This document shows positions 35,501 to 48,900 of a stretch of DNA of 60,373 nucleotides, piece after piece (positions within the stretch are counted from its first letter, which is position 1; every line of letters starts with the position of its first letter). Location: NCBI GenBank assembly GCA_001655205.1, contig LPNZ01009056.1:1-60373 (forward strand). Reading direction: 5' to 3'. Made by a program: the position numbers and the translations under genes. This DNA comes from Lenisia limosa. Taxonomy: Eukaryota; Breviatea. Below the pieces are notes generated by a model. That model saw only the letters and a list, made by a program, of their open reading frames with translations. It was not told the origin of the DNA and searched no databases.

Positions 35501-38500
35501 TTTTTTTTGCTTTCTTGCGGTAGTAATAGAACATTTGGAGGTCGACAGTGGAGTGTTTTCGACAGTAATGTGCGTGACAGTCTTGTGAATCGGTTTTAAG
35601 TTTGAACTAACAATGACTTTTAGCATTTTTATATATGATATATCAAGATGGAAGCACAAAATGCAGAAACCGAGCAAATGTGGAAAATTTGGCATCAGAT
35701 ATTATGCAAATTGTGTGGCTCGCCGCAATTTGAAAATCAAATGCGCGCAAAATGCTGAAAATTTCCCTTTGCATCATCCCCTATTGAAGGATTTGTGGAT
35801 CTACTACATATTAACCAAGCTTGAGGGTTCTAACTGTCTACTAAACAAACAAAAAAAAAACGATTCGTTCAATTGTAATTTGAAAAATACTCAATGAAAA
35901 AAGCAGATGTCAAAACTATCATGTTAACTCGTAAACAAAAAGAAAAATTATTACTTGCACCAGAAAATAATGAACTTACTTCTTGGTGCGGAGTTTCGGC
36001 AAAGGTCTCTGCAGGCGCTCTTGATTTGATATCTAAAAGAAAAATACTGTCAAAGTCTATGCAAACATTTGTAGTACAAAAGTCTTTGCTCCTACATCGT
36101 TTCATGTGAACAAACTGCTCGATCATCAGGCTGTTTTCAGACTCGGCAATGGAGAGCTCGCGTTTCTAACGAGAAAAGGTAAAAAAAAAACCGGTGTAGA
36201 TTTAAGGTAAATGGGACATCCAAATACTCACCCATTTTTTGACTTGGTTATTAAGGATCTTGTTCTCTGTTCGCATGTCATTTCTAAGAAGATAAACAGC
36301 TGCCAAATACAATATATACATATATGATCTAATCTAATATTACTTTGTGGATTGTGACCTCGAACCATCAGTCACACTACTTAAAATGAGCAATAAAAAA
36401 AACAAGTGATGTATTTCCATGCGGAAAAACCAAATGACCCGCATACAGTTGATGATTCAGGAAATTCATTTGGTGCATCATGTTGGACTGGTTCTGAAGA
36501 GCTTTCTGTGCTTCTTCAGGAAGAGACTGCGGTGGTTATTAAGTCTCGAAAGAACTAAGAAACTTATGTATCCCCCCGTGTTTACCTGGAACACGCGTTT
36601 TTCGATGTCAACAACTGCCACATCAAGGGCCTTGCGATGTTCTCTTCGAAGGTTGATGGTCGTTTCTCTCCTTCGAGCACTAATAGCGTAATTGATTAAA
36701 CATCAACTTGTGGAAACTTTTAAAGCTTTTATCAAGCAGGGATACTGCGTTTTCCAATTTCATACTCAAGGTTAAGTTTATCATGATCAAGGAGGAGGTG
36801 CTTGATCTCCAGCTCAGCTTTCAACTCTTCCATATCAACTAAACAGTGAAGCAATAAACACGGATAAAAGGATGTTCATAGCACAAAAGAGGTAGTCAAT
36901 GATATAATCAAAGCAACAGACAAGAACACCAACATTTCAGCTTATCATTCTCAGCTTTGAGATTTAATGAATTCTGAGCAGCATCTTCCAACTGTGATAT
37001 TTCATTGAGAAGAACGTCAATACGGGTCTACGCAGGTCAGCAACCTAGGCGGAATGGAAAGCTCCAATATGAATGTGACACCCACCTCATAGTTCTTTTT
37101 GAGAGCCAAAAGGTCCGAGGAAGACAATTCTTGAACTTGAGTAAGCTCAGAGTTGACATGATTTAGCTCTGCCTAGCAAGTTAGAAGTAAGTTTGAAGTA
37201 TTAAATCAGGGCGAATTACATACATGAAGAATGAGGTGTAAGTGACAAGGGCATCATTCAAGAAACTACCATCTTATCATAAATTGACATTGTTTCAGAC
37301 CAGTGTATAATTCCAACATACTCGAAGTGTGTTGATTGTTGCATCTCTTTGTTTGGTGACAGCTCGTAAGGATACCACCAGAGACTTGTAATACTGGAAC
37401 GATTAGGGCATTGTAAGTGAGAATACTGGAGAAACCACCAATTATCAAATAGCTTTCGAGATCAGATTACATACTTCTGAACACTGTCAAGACCTTTTAT
37501 TGTTTCGCCTACCTTAATTTCTTGGTTAACTGTTTTTGGAGGTGGCTGTTTGGAATAAGATGCCAGTGCTGGGCGACTGGAATAAAAAGTGAGATAGATG
37601 GGGAGGTGACTAAGTAATGTGAAATTATATGGCCTAATTGGGGAGTAAAAGATAAATGGTATGTAACACAAACATATCTTCACTGTGGAACTAAATCCAG
37701 CAAAAACAGACTTTAGTAACACCCCCCACCCTAACCTTTGCTGACCACTGATCCTTCTCGAGGCTGACGACACCCGGGGCGGAGCAGTGCGTTTGGCTCG
37801 GAGTTGTGGAAGGTCGGCTTCGTCCACACTACTTACGCTGACGTCATCATCGTCCTGGATGAAGTCGTCTATGTCACTCTGAGGGGGGGGGGGTCATCAG
37901 GTGTGTGGTTGGAACGGTGAAAAATCTCGTACTATACTTATGATTTATTAAATTGGTCTCTAATTGCTTAATATGTATCATATAGAACGCAAATTGCTCT
38001 TTCAAAACAGAAAATTAGAATGATTGAGATGGTGTTTGAGGAATCTGTTAGCTCACCACCCCCAACCCAAACTTGTATACAACTCTCTCACACGAATTAC
38101 GATTTTGGTATCCCTTGATCATATTGTTTTTTAAAAAATTAATCCCCAAACAGTGAACTCCTGACTAGCAGAGCTTGAGATTGTCGCCTTGCTACTTCCC
38201 GATACCGGCCTATTGCCTGAACCAGGTCTGAAGGTGACCCTTGAAGGGCTCAACGGCTACTGGGTTAATTGTAGCCATCTTTCATTCATAGAAATACGTA
38301 GTTTCTCGATAACTTACGCTTCTTTAAGGATACCCTTACCCCAATTTCGGTAAAATAATAAGGTATAGTTATAAAGGTGCGCAGTTTTATCTATCTTTAA
38401 TAAAAATTCTAAACAATTCCAATGACAATAAACAGCAAAATTTATGTGAACATACCCTTGAAGCGCTTGGTGGCCTTGGTGGCGTATCTGCACTGGGGGA

Positions 38501-39329
38501 ATCTGGGGTTTTCAAAGATCCGGCGGTTCTAAAAAATATCAACATTACTGATAGAATATGTATTCCACGTGATTGTATCTTTACATATCACAATCATTCA
38601 AGCACTTCAATAGTTCATTATTTAGTTGGAAACGGTAGCACTTTTCATACTTGACAGAGCTTGATGAGGATATTCTTAAAGCGGATCTGAGGGAAACAGC
38701 AGCATCAGTTGGGGCTGAAATATCATTTTACAGTTATGGAGAGTCTATGAGCAGAAAATTTGCTGCCAAGAAAGGTTTCAGGATGAAGTTTAACATGATA
38801 CCGAAAAAACCCCACTTCGGTCATCGCAATACAAAAATAAACTCGTAATTCAAGGAACTTCACGCTTTATTTTAACAGATGTCTCCCACTAACATTGATG
38901 GCCGAGGTCAAATGAGCTGTCTCCATCCTGGGGGGCTGGCGACTGTGGCTTCGGCTTCTAAAACGTTGGTTTTGTGCAGAAGTCAAAATAAGAAAAGTAA
39001 TAATTACTGGATGTAAGATCATTTGTGAAACATAAAACGCTTGAAAAAGAGGACTGATCGGAATAGACGATCATATGGCTACTATATTCTCCCTGTGGAA
39101 GTGCCCCCAAAGTGATATGATGTGTGTGCACCAATGTAGAAATCGGAAATAAAACAAGAGTAGTATCTGCCCAGATTTCGCGGACCTTCTCCACCACCTT
39201 GTAGAGCCGCTGGTTTTGGACGGCTATTTTAAAGTCCCTAAGTGGTGAAACTAAACACGAGCTCAGAAAAGAACAAAAAGAGTCCTTTTGAAACGACGAT
39301 AACTGGATGAGGATTGACCATGTCCTCAT
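32526..39329 (-). CDS. Coiled-coil protein, CFAP157-like, with RPSSA-repeat basic tail
   Basis: About 25 minus-strand exons. The N-terminal part (about 39240-37740) is Ser/Pro-rich and acidic (KTPDSPSADTPPRPPSAS, SDIDDFIQDDDDVSVSSVDE). The centre (37400-36120) is a long coiled coil: RAVTKQRDATINTLR, NHVNSELTQVQELSSSDLLA, RIDVLLNEISQLEDAAQNSL, MEELKAELEIKHLLLDHDKL, INLRREHRKALDVAVVDIEK, SLPEEAQKALQNQSNMMHQM, NDMRTENKILNNQVKKW, KRELSIAESENSLM. The order and spacing of the last four blocks recall CFAP157, a basal-body/axoneme protein, but this comes from memory of the family and is not a computed hit. The C-terminus (35040-32526) is disordered and ends in basic RPSSA-type repeats before SALSVSRLG and TGA. 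The last four exons join in phase. The first exon is uncertain; an ATG at 39329 is one option. Other ciliary coiled-coil families remain possible. Confidence 0.6.
34003..34029. repeat. Solo arm of palindrome family B
   Basis: AATCGGTCAAGGCTTATCCC followed by GGTCACT differs at one base from the right arm at 46862-46888, and the bases to its left also resemble the loop there. The matching left arm is absent. It lies in an intron of the coiled-coil gene. Confidence 0.7.
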
Positions 39330-39920
39330 GTTATTCGCTTATTGTGCATACCTTGGGACGTTCATCACAATTCACACGGATCAACAAATAAAATTTAGAA
39401 TCATGCCTGCTTTTATGAGTTGAAACAACTGCCCAACTATTATTCGATTTCCTGTAAATTCCACCCGTGAATTCTTCCAGGTAAAATTTTATTTATTCAT
39501 AAAATAGCAATGAGACGAATGAGAGAGAGAGAGAGAGAGAGGTGGGCAAGAGGGCAATAAATACCAATTGATGGAACCCCCAGTAAAATTTATAACCTTT
39601 TAATATTTTTTTATTATTTGATTTGACCCCAGGTTCTTGGGGGATCTTAATTTTTCCCCGTTGCAAGTTCAAGTTCAAGTTTGATTTGATGCTGTGATGC
39701 TGCGGTGATATTAAAAATAAGAACGATTTTGAAAACGATTCCTTTATATGCTACTCAATTTTTCGCTGACCAAGACCTAGAACTTAATAACCTCTAATTC
39801 AGACGATATTGTCATAACTGGAAATTACTACGCGCACAAAAGAAGTAATTAAAATGAGTTTGCCTTTCTTCTTCTTTTTTTTTTTTCTTTTTTTCTAACT
39901 CCACAGTAAAGCGGTCAAAT
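39330..39920. promoter_or_regulatory. Divergent intergenic region with (GA)n tract
   Basis: About 590 bp between the probable 5' end of the minus-strand coiled-coil gene and the ATG of the plus-strand 10-kb gene. It contains GAGAGAGAGAGAGAGAGAGA around 39522-39541 and T-rich tracts before the plus-strand start. It must hold both promoters if the gene starts are right. No TATA box or known operator stands out. Confidence 0.4.
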
Positions 39921-42900
39921 ATGAAAATCTCCGATGATCAAAGGGCTGCTATGCTCGAAGGACGGAAAAAGGCAAAAGAAAAGCGCGAAGCGGTTTGGTT
40001 TATGACTATTAAAATAACCACTTCCGGATTTCTTTAATTTTATCAACTTTGAATATCTACAAGGTTCCCTCCCCACCCATCCTCCTCCCTTATTGTTTCC
40101 TATATTGAGGAGTAGGCACCTTAGTTTTTCAATAATTATTTTCCAAGGAAAAGAGGAAGCTTGCCGAGCAAAATGGGGAAACTTCGCTCAATATGCCTCA
40201 AGTAGGTCGTAGCACTTATTGCATAATTTTTTGGTTTTGTTTTGTTTTGTTTTGTTTTGTTTTGTTTTGTTTTGTTTTGTTTTGTTTTGTTTTGGACATT
40301 TACTAGTTATATACTATTGTACTATAACATCTGTATATATGGGTATTGCATTAAGTACATTGACCGTTAGTTTGGCTATATTTCGTTATGGGACAAGAAC
40401 CTGATTTATGGGATTTGATTTGATTTGCTCTTTTCTTTTACTGTGTTCATTTACTCTCGGATAACTACAGGTTATGTTCTTTTCATTTTGCATCTCATTC
40501 AACCCTACAGGCATCATCGTGGAACGCGAGAAAGGTGCCGAAAAACAGACCCCAGGTTGTACACAAACAAAAGGAAGTCATTGGTTCGCTGGTCATTTCC
40601 ACATTCCATATTCTGAAACAGTATTCTCTTTTTTGACTGCAATGAACCCTGACCGTTGTTAGTTTTGATCGGTATATTCCTGACAGAAATCTGATTTGCC
40701 CATGACTTACAACAGGCTAATTATATTTTCCGAAAGACAGTATAATTATAAAACCCAAAATATTTTATTCTAGCTAATTGTACAGACTGTTTCCCATCCC
40801 CTTTCCAAGAAGTTAATCAATACATGTCTTTGTAACCCAAAAATATTCTAAATGATCCGGCAAGTTACAAACGCTCAATGCAATAATCACCCCACAGGCG
40901 AGATCTTCTCCCCCAAAAAGAAGTCCAGCATGCGCATTTCTGACGCGCAACGTGAGGCCATGAACGAAGGCAGACGCAAGGCTCGTGAAAAGAGGAAACT
41001 TGAATTGGACGCCTTGGTGGGTGATGTCATCGTGGGAAATGAGAGATTAGATAACATTACTGTAGTAATCGTTGTTTAAGTTGCTTGTATGNNNNNNNNN
41101 NNNNNNNNNNNNNNNNNNNNNNNNNNNNNNNNNNNNNNNNNNNNNNNNNNNNNNNNNNNNNNNNNNNNNNNNNNNNNNNNNNNNNNNNNNNNNNNNNTCA
41201 TGATCCAGGCAGCGGCAGTGAGCGGGTGACTCAATGACAAGTTGTTAGTTCAGATTTATCGTAATCTACTCGCAGATCTTTTATACTTTTGAGATTTTTT
41301 GACCCAGTAATTGAAGAGTTTTTGGTTTATGGATGTATATTCCATTTCTTAAACAAACGCTTTGTTGTATTTGACTTCCACTCATTGAATAGGGTAAAGT
41401 GTTGGTAGATGCTCCTAGGTAAGATGGGCTTCGATATGCTGAAGGCCTTTGAGTTGAATTTCCATCCAGATTTATATAATAGTATATTATATTATTCTAT
41501 CTACGTTCTTTGATATCATTCATTCAGGGCAGTGACAGACCTTCCCAAGTTAGCTGTTTCCGCTACTATTCCAGAGATGTTCCGCAAAACACTGGTTTGG
41601 GGCGTATACATATGTAAGGTAATTGCGTTTCAGCTGAAGACATGTGGCTTTTTGTGCTCCATAATTGTGATTAAATTTACTCGGTCCTGTTGATTGTGTA
41701 ATAAATGTTCAGGAGGTCAGCCCCCAACAGCAACCCGACCTTGAGTCCCTTTCACTTCCCATTAATGACCTCGTATGGGGAGTGTTCAGCTCAAAGAGTC
41801 TTATTTCTATCAAACAATTATTCATCAATCTGAGTGAAGTGCTGTACCTTTCCGTTTAAATCTGTTGGAGTATTTTTCAGGGTATACTGTATTGAATGAA
41901 TTACTACTGGAGTTTCACCACAATCATTTAAAACATAGCATACCACGTGAATGGTTGCGTTTAAAATTTTGATCTTATTTTTCTCATTTTGCTATCTTAT
42001 TACTCGATTTCTGACACCAAATAGGAGGTTCAACTTCCAGTACCTCAAGGTGGCTCTACTGCTGAATTGCCCCTCTCATCGATTGCAAATCTCAATGAGG
42101 TCAATCTCCCCCTTCCCTCCCCCGCCGCACCAATGGAGTCTCCTGAACCTCANNNNNNNNNNNNNNNNNNNNNNNNNNNNNNNNNNNNNNNNNNNNNNNN
42201 NNNNNNNNNNNNNNNNNNNNNNNNNNNNNNNNNNNNNNNNNNNNNNNNNNNNNNNNNNNNNNNNNNNNNNNNNNNNTCATCTACGAAACAGTAGTTTTAT
42301 ATTTTCTTTTCATAAATACCAACTCCCCCAACCAACACACATCACTGACCCTTTAGCAAGGCCTGGCCCTCTCCCCCAGTGGGCTCCAAGTCAAGAAGGC
42401 TAGGTATGACAGGAACCACGCTTTGTGTTTTACAGCAAGCTTTGATAATGAAACTGTTTTCTGACCTGCCAGTACCAAGACAGTCACACCCAAAAAGAAG
42501 AAGCTCCTCCCGGCACGGATTAAGCTTGGTAAAGGCCTTCGTTTACAGACCATTCCCCCCCNNNNNNNNNNNNNNNNNNNNNNNNNNNNNNNNNNNNNNN
42601 NNNNNNNNNNNNNNNNNNNNNNNNNNNNNNNNNNNNNNNNNNNNNNNNNNNNNNNNNNNNNNNNNNNNNNNNNNNNNNNNNNNNNNNNNNNNNNNNNNNN
42701 NNNNNNNNNNNNNNNNNNNNNNNNNNNNNNNNNNNNNNNNNNNNNNNNNNNNNNNNNNNNNNNNNNNNNNNNNNNNNNNNNNNNNNNNNNNNNNNNNNNN
42801 NNNNNNNNNNNNCTTCTCCAAATGGAATAGTCATATTAATGAATGCAGCTTCCTCTTCCGGTGTCAACCGAGCCCATTCTTGTGTCATGGGTACCCACTC

Positions 42901-45900
42901 TCAGCGACGTTGTCAATATGTATGCAATATGCATCCACAATGGGGGTCCTAGTTCGAAAATGGTTGTGGCTGTAAGTAAATTACCTTTTTTTCTCTGGAA
43001 GGAGTGATTTCCTATAACTTATTTTTGCAAAAGTAATGAATTTTTGGTGTTGGCAAGACTTTTCCTGTTTCCATGGTACATGCTGTATTTTTTTTATCTT
43101 CCTCGTGTTCAATATGGGCGAATATTATTACCCTTCATATCAATAATAATTTGACTTTAGAGCTTCATCAAGTAAAGACAGAAATAGTCGAAATTTTTCG
43201 AGTTTTTCAAGATTTGTCAAGAATGCAGTCTTTACATCGATATAATAGTGAATCCTTAACGAATGGCTATTTGACACCGCAGTCCAGACAGCCGTCTTCA
43301 GCCACGCTTCAAGAACATCCTTGTTGATGGCGAGAACAAGGTGATCAACCCCTTGAGCTCGGCTGTTTTATCCGAATCTGTGGGAATNNNNNNNNNNNNN
43401 NNNNNNNNNNNNNNNNNNNNNNNNNNNNNNNNNNNNNNNNNNNNNNNNNNNNNNNNNNNNNNTAAACGTTTTTAGTTGATTCTAAATTATGGGGGGGTTT
43501 TTTTTGTATAGGTACATTAAAATATTATTACAGTATATTGTGAGTATGTTTTGTTAACCACCCTGTACCACCAGGTAGTTGCGTTCAACACGTGTGGATT
43601 TCCCCTCAGCATGGATGTCATTCTTGACCCTTCTGGAGGTATGCCTATTAATAATACAATTAACTTTGGGCTTTTTTTTGTTTCATAAATTTCCAACCCC
43701 CCCCCCCTATACAGCTTANNNNNNNNNNNNNNNNNNNNNNNNNNNNNNNNNNNNNNNNNNNNNNNNNNNNNNNNNNNNNNNNNNNNNNNNNAGAGTTGAT
43801 TTCTGGGTTTGTTTTTGTCATAAATTTCAATTTTCGCACACAAAATAACAAATAGTAACCTTTTCATAATGGATTCTCATACTGCTGATAATAAATCGGC
43901 AGGCTCTGTGCGACTTATTTAACTCGTTTAATGCACACCCACCCCGAAACCTAACGAGCGGTGGGGATGCTCCTGCACCCCCACCCCTCCNNNNNNNNNN
44001 NNNNNNNNNNNNNNNNNNNNNNNNNNNNNNNNNNNNNNNNNNNNNNNNNNNNNNNNNNNNNNNNNNNNNNNNNNNNNNNNNNNNNNNNNNNNNNNNNNNN
44101 NNNNNNNNNNNNNNNNNNNNNNNNNNCAAACCACGCGCAACTCTCCGATTGCGGCTCAAGGATGGGTCGAAATATGGGCTAGCGCACCCGGGAATGTGGG
44201 AGGGGGGGGAGGTATGAGGTTCAAAAATGGAATTATGCAATCTTATTATAGGATGGGAGCAAGGTATCTTGGAATGTGGGGGACGGGGGGACCTTGTGAT
44301 CAAACTTGTCATGACCAAACTTGTCATGACTTGTGGATTAATGTGACCAAACTTGTCATGACTTGTGGATTAATCTTCGATCGATTCGATAATAATACTA
44401 ACGTAAAACCATAGATACACTATTATTATGCTTTTGTATGTGTGGAACTCCACTAAATCTGTCACATTGTGGCAAATAGCTGCCCCTCATTCTCAAGGCC
44501 CCTGTCTTCCACTTTGTCTTTGAAGTCCCAGCCGTCCCGGCTTCTCTCAAATGGATGTAGGCTGTTGCGTGACGCTGAATTGTGTCTGATACAATTCGTA
44601 CAATTGTTTGATAGTCAATCAAGGGCTTTTCAATTGCAAAAGCTGTGTTGACGATTTCAATACAAGCTACTGCTACTTCTACAAATGATACTCATATTAT
44701 TCATTGCTTCCAAAAACACGTTCATTCGATTTCATTTATTATCTCACTTCATTAACCCCCCCCCCCTTCATATGACAATTCTGACCCTCAAAGCCCCCAT
44801 TCATCATCCTCATCCCGGGCCGGCCTTCTGATGGCTGTTTGCAACGGCGAATTGCTGTGCCTCTCCGTACCCCTTGCGATGTATGTGGCTTTAAAGAGGG
44901 AGGGAGAGGTCAAATTAGGATCCTTTACGGTAACTAGATTTCCGTGTTTTGTGAAACTTTTTTTTTTATCTCCACAGATTAAATCTCGTAATTATGTGCT
45001 TGCCATAGAGACGAAAAGTAAAACTGTAGTTTATTTCACCTAGGGCCATCACCACCCATCTCCAAACCAATCCTCGTGACCCTGACCTTCCTCCTCTCAA
45101 TGGCAGCAAGCCCCTCTCAATCACACTCAAGGAACTGTGGGGGGTCAATTCTCTGCTTTTTTGCAAGATCCGTTTGGTTCATGAGTATATAAATAGCATT
45201 TATAGTGGGGAGGCACGGGGAAAGCGGTGTGAACAGAGTTGTTAGGCAAATAATTGGGTGAATTAATATTATGCTATAATCCAATATCTCTTNNNNNNNN
45301 NNNNNNNNNNNNNNNNNNNNNNNNNNNNNNNNNNNNNNNNNNNNNNNNNNNNNNNNNNNNNNNNNNNNNNNNNNNNNNNNNNNNNNNNNNNNNNNNNNNN
45401 NNNNNNNNNNNNNNNNGTTTCATCATTTTCCACCTTACTATCTTACTACCCCCTTTTTTATAAGAAAATTTCACTTTCACCTCACCCGCCCCCCCCTCTC
45501 CAGGTGCAAATTCAAACCTCTGAGCGGTGCGGTCCTGTCAGTGGATGCCATGGTGTACATGTCTCCGATTGGCCCGGAAGTACATATTGCAGCTGCGACC
45601 CAGTGCGGTGTGTGGAGTGCTTGGGAGCAAGGAACTCAATTGGGGCTTCCCTTCGGTTCGAAAAAAGACTGAATTTTATCGATAAATCCTCACAAGCTAT
45701 CGATATTTACCGGTCTTTTTCGAACCGAAGTGAAGCCTCAACCACAAGGTACACCATTACAGAGGATATATATAAAAGTTGTTTTTTTTCTCTAGTTAGA
45801 ACAGGAATAGAATATGCACAACAAATTTCGGTTCACCCCATGTGTGCTAGATCCCTAAATACATTGTCTGACTCGTTTTCTTCTTCTTGCTGTTTGTTTC

Positions 45901-48900
45901 ATAAATTGTCAATCTTCACCCCCCCCCCCAGGGCTCTATCTCCTCCGTCTTAGCGAGAACGAGGCTGAATGGCTTGAAGGCACTCCTGGCCTCTCAGACG
46001 CTGTCAAAGTACCGGGTAGGCTGAGTAGAGTGTCAAGTAGTATGTATGCTATATTGCCAGTTATTGTTTTCTATCTGAATACGTGATGCAATAATCTAGT
46101 AGTATAACAAAAAGTGGCTAATGTGACTACAAAGATATTGGACGTGTAGGGGCTTGTCTATTGGTATTATATGCATTTTGTTAAACGTAGGAAATGGGTT
46201 GATGAAGCTTTATCTCAACGCTTTACATTTTGCTGACAGTGAATATACAACCACCTCCTTCTGCCCCCTTGACACTCTAGGATGCCGTGGATGTGTCGTC
46301 AATGCAGTTTTCGACCCACTTCGCCCCCGAGTAGCTGGTCTCTCTGAAATCTCCACTGATGAGTAGGCTTCTCAGAACACAGAATTGTTCTTCTTACAGG
46401 CATGCTCCTGAACTGTTGTAAAATATCGCCACTGTTTTCTTGTTTCCTAATGTTCCATCTCCTCCTTAAATGGGTTACTAATACGTTGAATTTTTGTCGA
46501 CATATTTTCCACCACATCCCCATCTAATCTGTTACCCCCCCCCCCCNNNNNNNNNNNNNNNNNNNNNNNNNNNNNNNNNNNNNNNNNNNNNNNNNNNNNN
46601 NNNNNNNNNNNNNNNNNNNNNNNNNNNNNNNNNNNNNNNNNNNNNNNNNNNNNNNNNNNNNNNNNNNNNNNNNNNNNNNTACAAGGAAGCCTCTCGTCTG
46701 AGTCTTGCGACGAGTAATGGACTTGGTAAGGGTGTGGAGGTATTGACTATGTATAATTTTGACTCAAGCTTCATAAATACACTACTTTCTACTTTATTTT
46801 TCATTTCTACATAGTGACCGGGATAAGTCTTGACCGATTGTCCTTGGGAAATCACATAGTGAATCGGTCAAGACTTATCCCGGTCACTGTATATCATATA
46901 ACTATCAACACGAAAACATCATTGGTCAGTCAAATTACCCTCCAGCGGTTCTCTCCGATTATGTTGGTGCCTCAACCCAGGAGCCAAACAGGTTCATCTT
47001 TGACAACTTCTGCCTCCCTGTCGCTGACATGCCTTCGGTACGTCTGGATTTGGGTAGGAGAAGTTTTCAGAGTAATGGCTTGTGAGTACATACAAAGAGA
47101 GAGAAAGATTAACATTTACAAGTAACATAAAATACGGTTACTATGATGTTTGGGCATATTTAATCAATTCCCTTGCGTTTCTCAACTCTATTTCAGATAG
47201 TTTTGACCCTAAATTTTGTGACTCTTTAGGCCCACTCGTCTTCCCACGTCACCCACAGTCATGGTAAGTTTCTTTGATTATTTAATGGAAATACTTTTTG
47301 AAGTGAGTCCAGATACTTCAATTAATTTTCAAAATAAATTATCTGCACCATGGAATACTCGTTATTTTCCTCTCATGTCTTCAGCTGTATCATATACTTA
47401 TGTACATGCTACTGAAAATTAATGCTGTTCTCATTTTGCTGCATATTAAACCCTGCAGTTCTTGGCGACGCATCAGGCACTGTCCTCCACTTTGCGATTG
47501 ACGGATGCAACCCTGACACCAAGTCCAAGGTCAAGTCCTACCCTGAACCAGTCCAGATCCTGCAGAAGGTGTTTAGGGCGTCCCAAAGCTGATTCATGTT
47601 CCTCATCTGCCTACAGAGTGCTTCATAACAAGGACGTGCTCTACTCCTTCCTCCCCGTCATTTCACGATTCAGTTCAAGTTTACGGACGAGAACGGTGGT
47701 ACTCTGGCCCTCTCAACCAAGCCCATTGACGCTGGACAAGTCAATCGCGTCACTACCAAGAACTCTTCCGTTCTTCGTGAGAAGGGGTGATCATTCAGAG
47801 ACAAGAGAATAACCAAAAAAGTATATCTTACGTCACTCAAAGCATAAGAATGAAGCCATGTAACCTCCCCCATCCATCCCCTTTGTTATTTTTTTTTTAT
47901 GAGTCTCACATGTCTAGAAATGAAGAGAGGCATGAATTCAAGTAAGCAAGGAGTTCAGTTAATCGCTCCTTCTAAACGTGGAGCTTGTTTTATTTTGAGA
48001 GATAGTACAAAGGAGGACATGATTTTTTATTGGTATCGTATAACCAAGCTGCATTATCAAACATCAAACCAAGTACCTTTCACATTGTTGCTCTATTGCA
48101 TCAAGAGATCTGAGAACCCTATTCCCTCCTAAACAGCTGTATCAACAGTTTTTTCACTCTACATCAAAAACAACATCATCAAATGCACTGACCATCCAGC
48201 CGAAATTGAGGCTCTTGCAGTGCGTGGTATGAATCAGATCATGACCTTTGAACCTTCTAATGACTACGCCCACCCCCCTGCTGTCCCGCCCCATATGCTA
48301 CAGGTAATTTGCTTGGAAGTTATGTGTTGAAATTAATTATTTGATATTAAAACTTCAAACAAAAACAAACTAAAGTGACAACTATCCCCCCCTTCTCTCT
48401 CTTCAGTTTTTAGTTGATCTCACCCGACCAACACCACTAACAATTTAGTATGTTCCGTGCGTAAAGATTTGCCCTCTGACTGCGGATCAGACCCGTGGTG
48501 TGATCTCGGAAAAGAGGCCTATGCCCGAAGTGCAGGTTGGGGGGGTATTACAGTACTAAGAGTAATTACTAAACAAACAGTTGATGAGGTAATTAATATT
48601 GTGTATCTATCAATGCTGATTTGTTTCTTGACTAATTTTTCTTTCTTGTAGTGTAATTAACTTGGCTTTTGTTTTGTTGTTTGCAAACCTCTTACCTCTC
48701 TCTCTCTCTCTCTCTCTCTCCTCTCCTCTTCTCTCCAGCATCCTCTTGACATGAAGAATAGCGAATCTGGTACTAAATATAGTATCAATAAATTTTCTTC
48801 GTTCTACTGTCACACTCTCCATTGTTCTATTTTCTCTTTATGGCATTTACCGGATCCCTTATTGATTTTCAGGTGGTTAGCTGCACCCTCGCTGGTCTGG

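Noticed and set aside
38651-38848. Plus-strand 65-codon frame
   Set aside because: It is antisense to a Ser-rich exon of the coiled-coil gene that has good splice sites on the minus strand.
44193-44327. Pro/Ser-rich minus-strand frame next to the gap at 43991-44126
   Set aside because: It is the complement of G-rich repeats; composition follows the low-complexity DNA and there are no splice sites.
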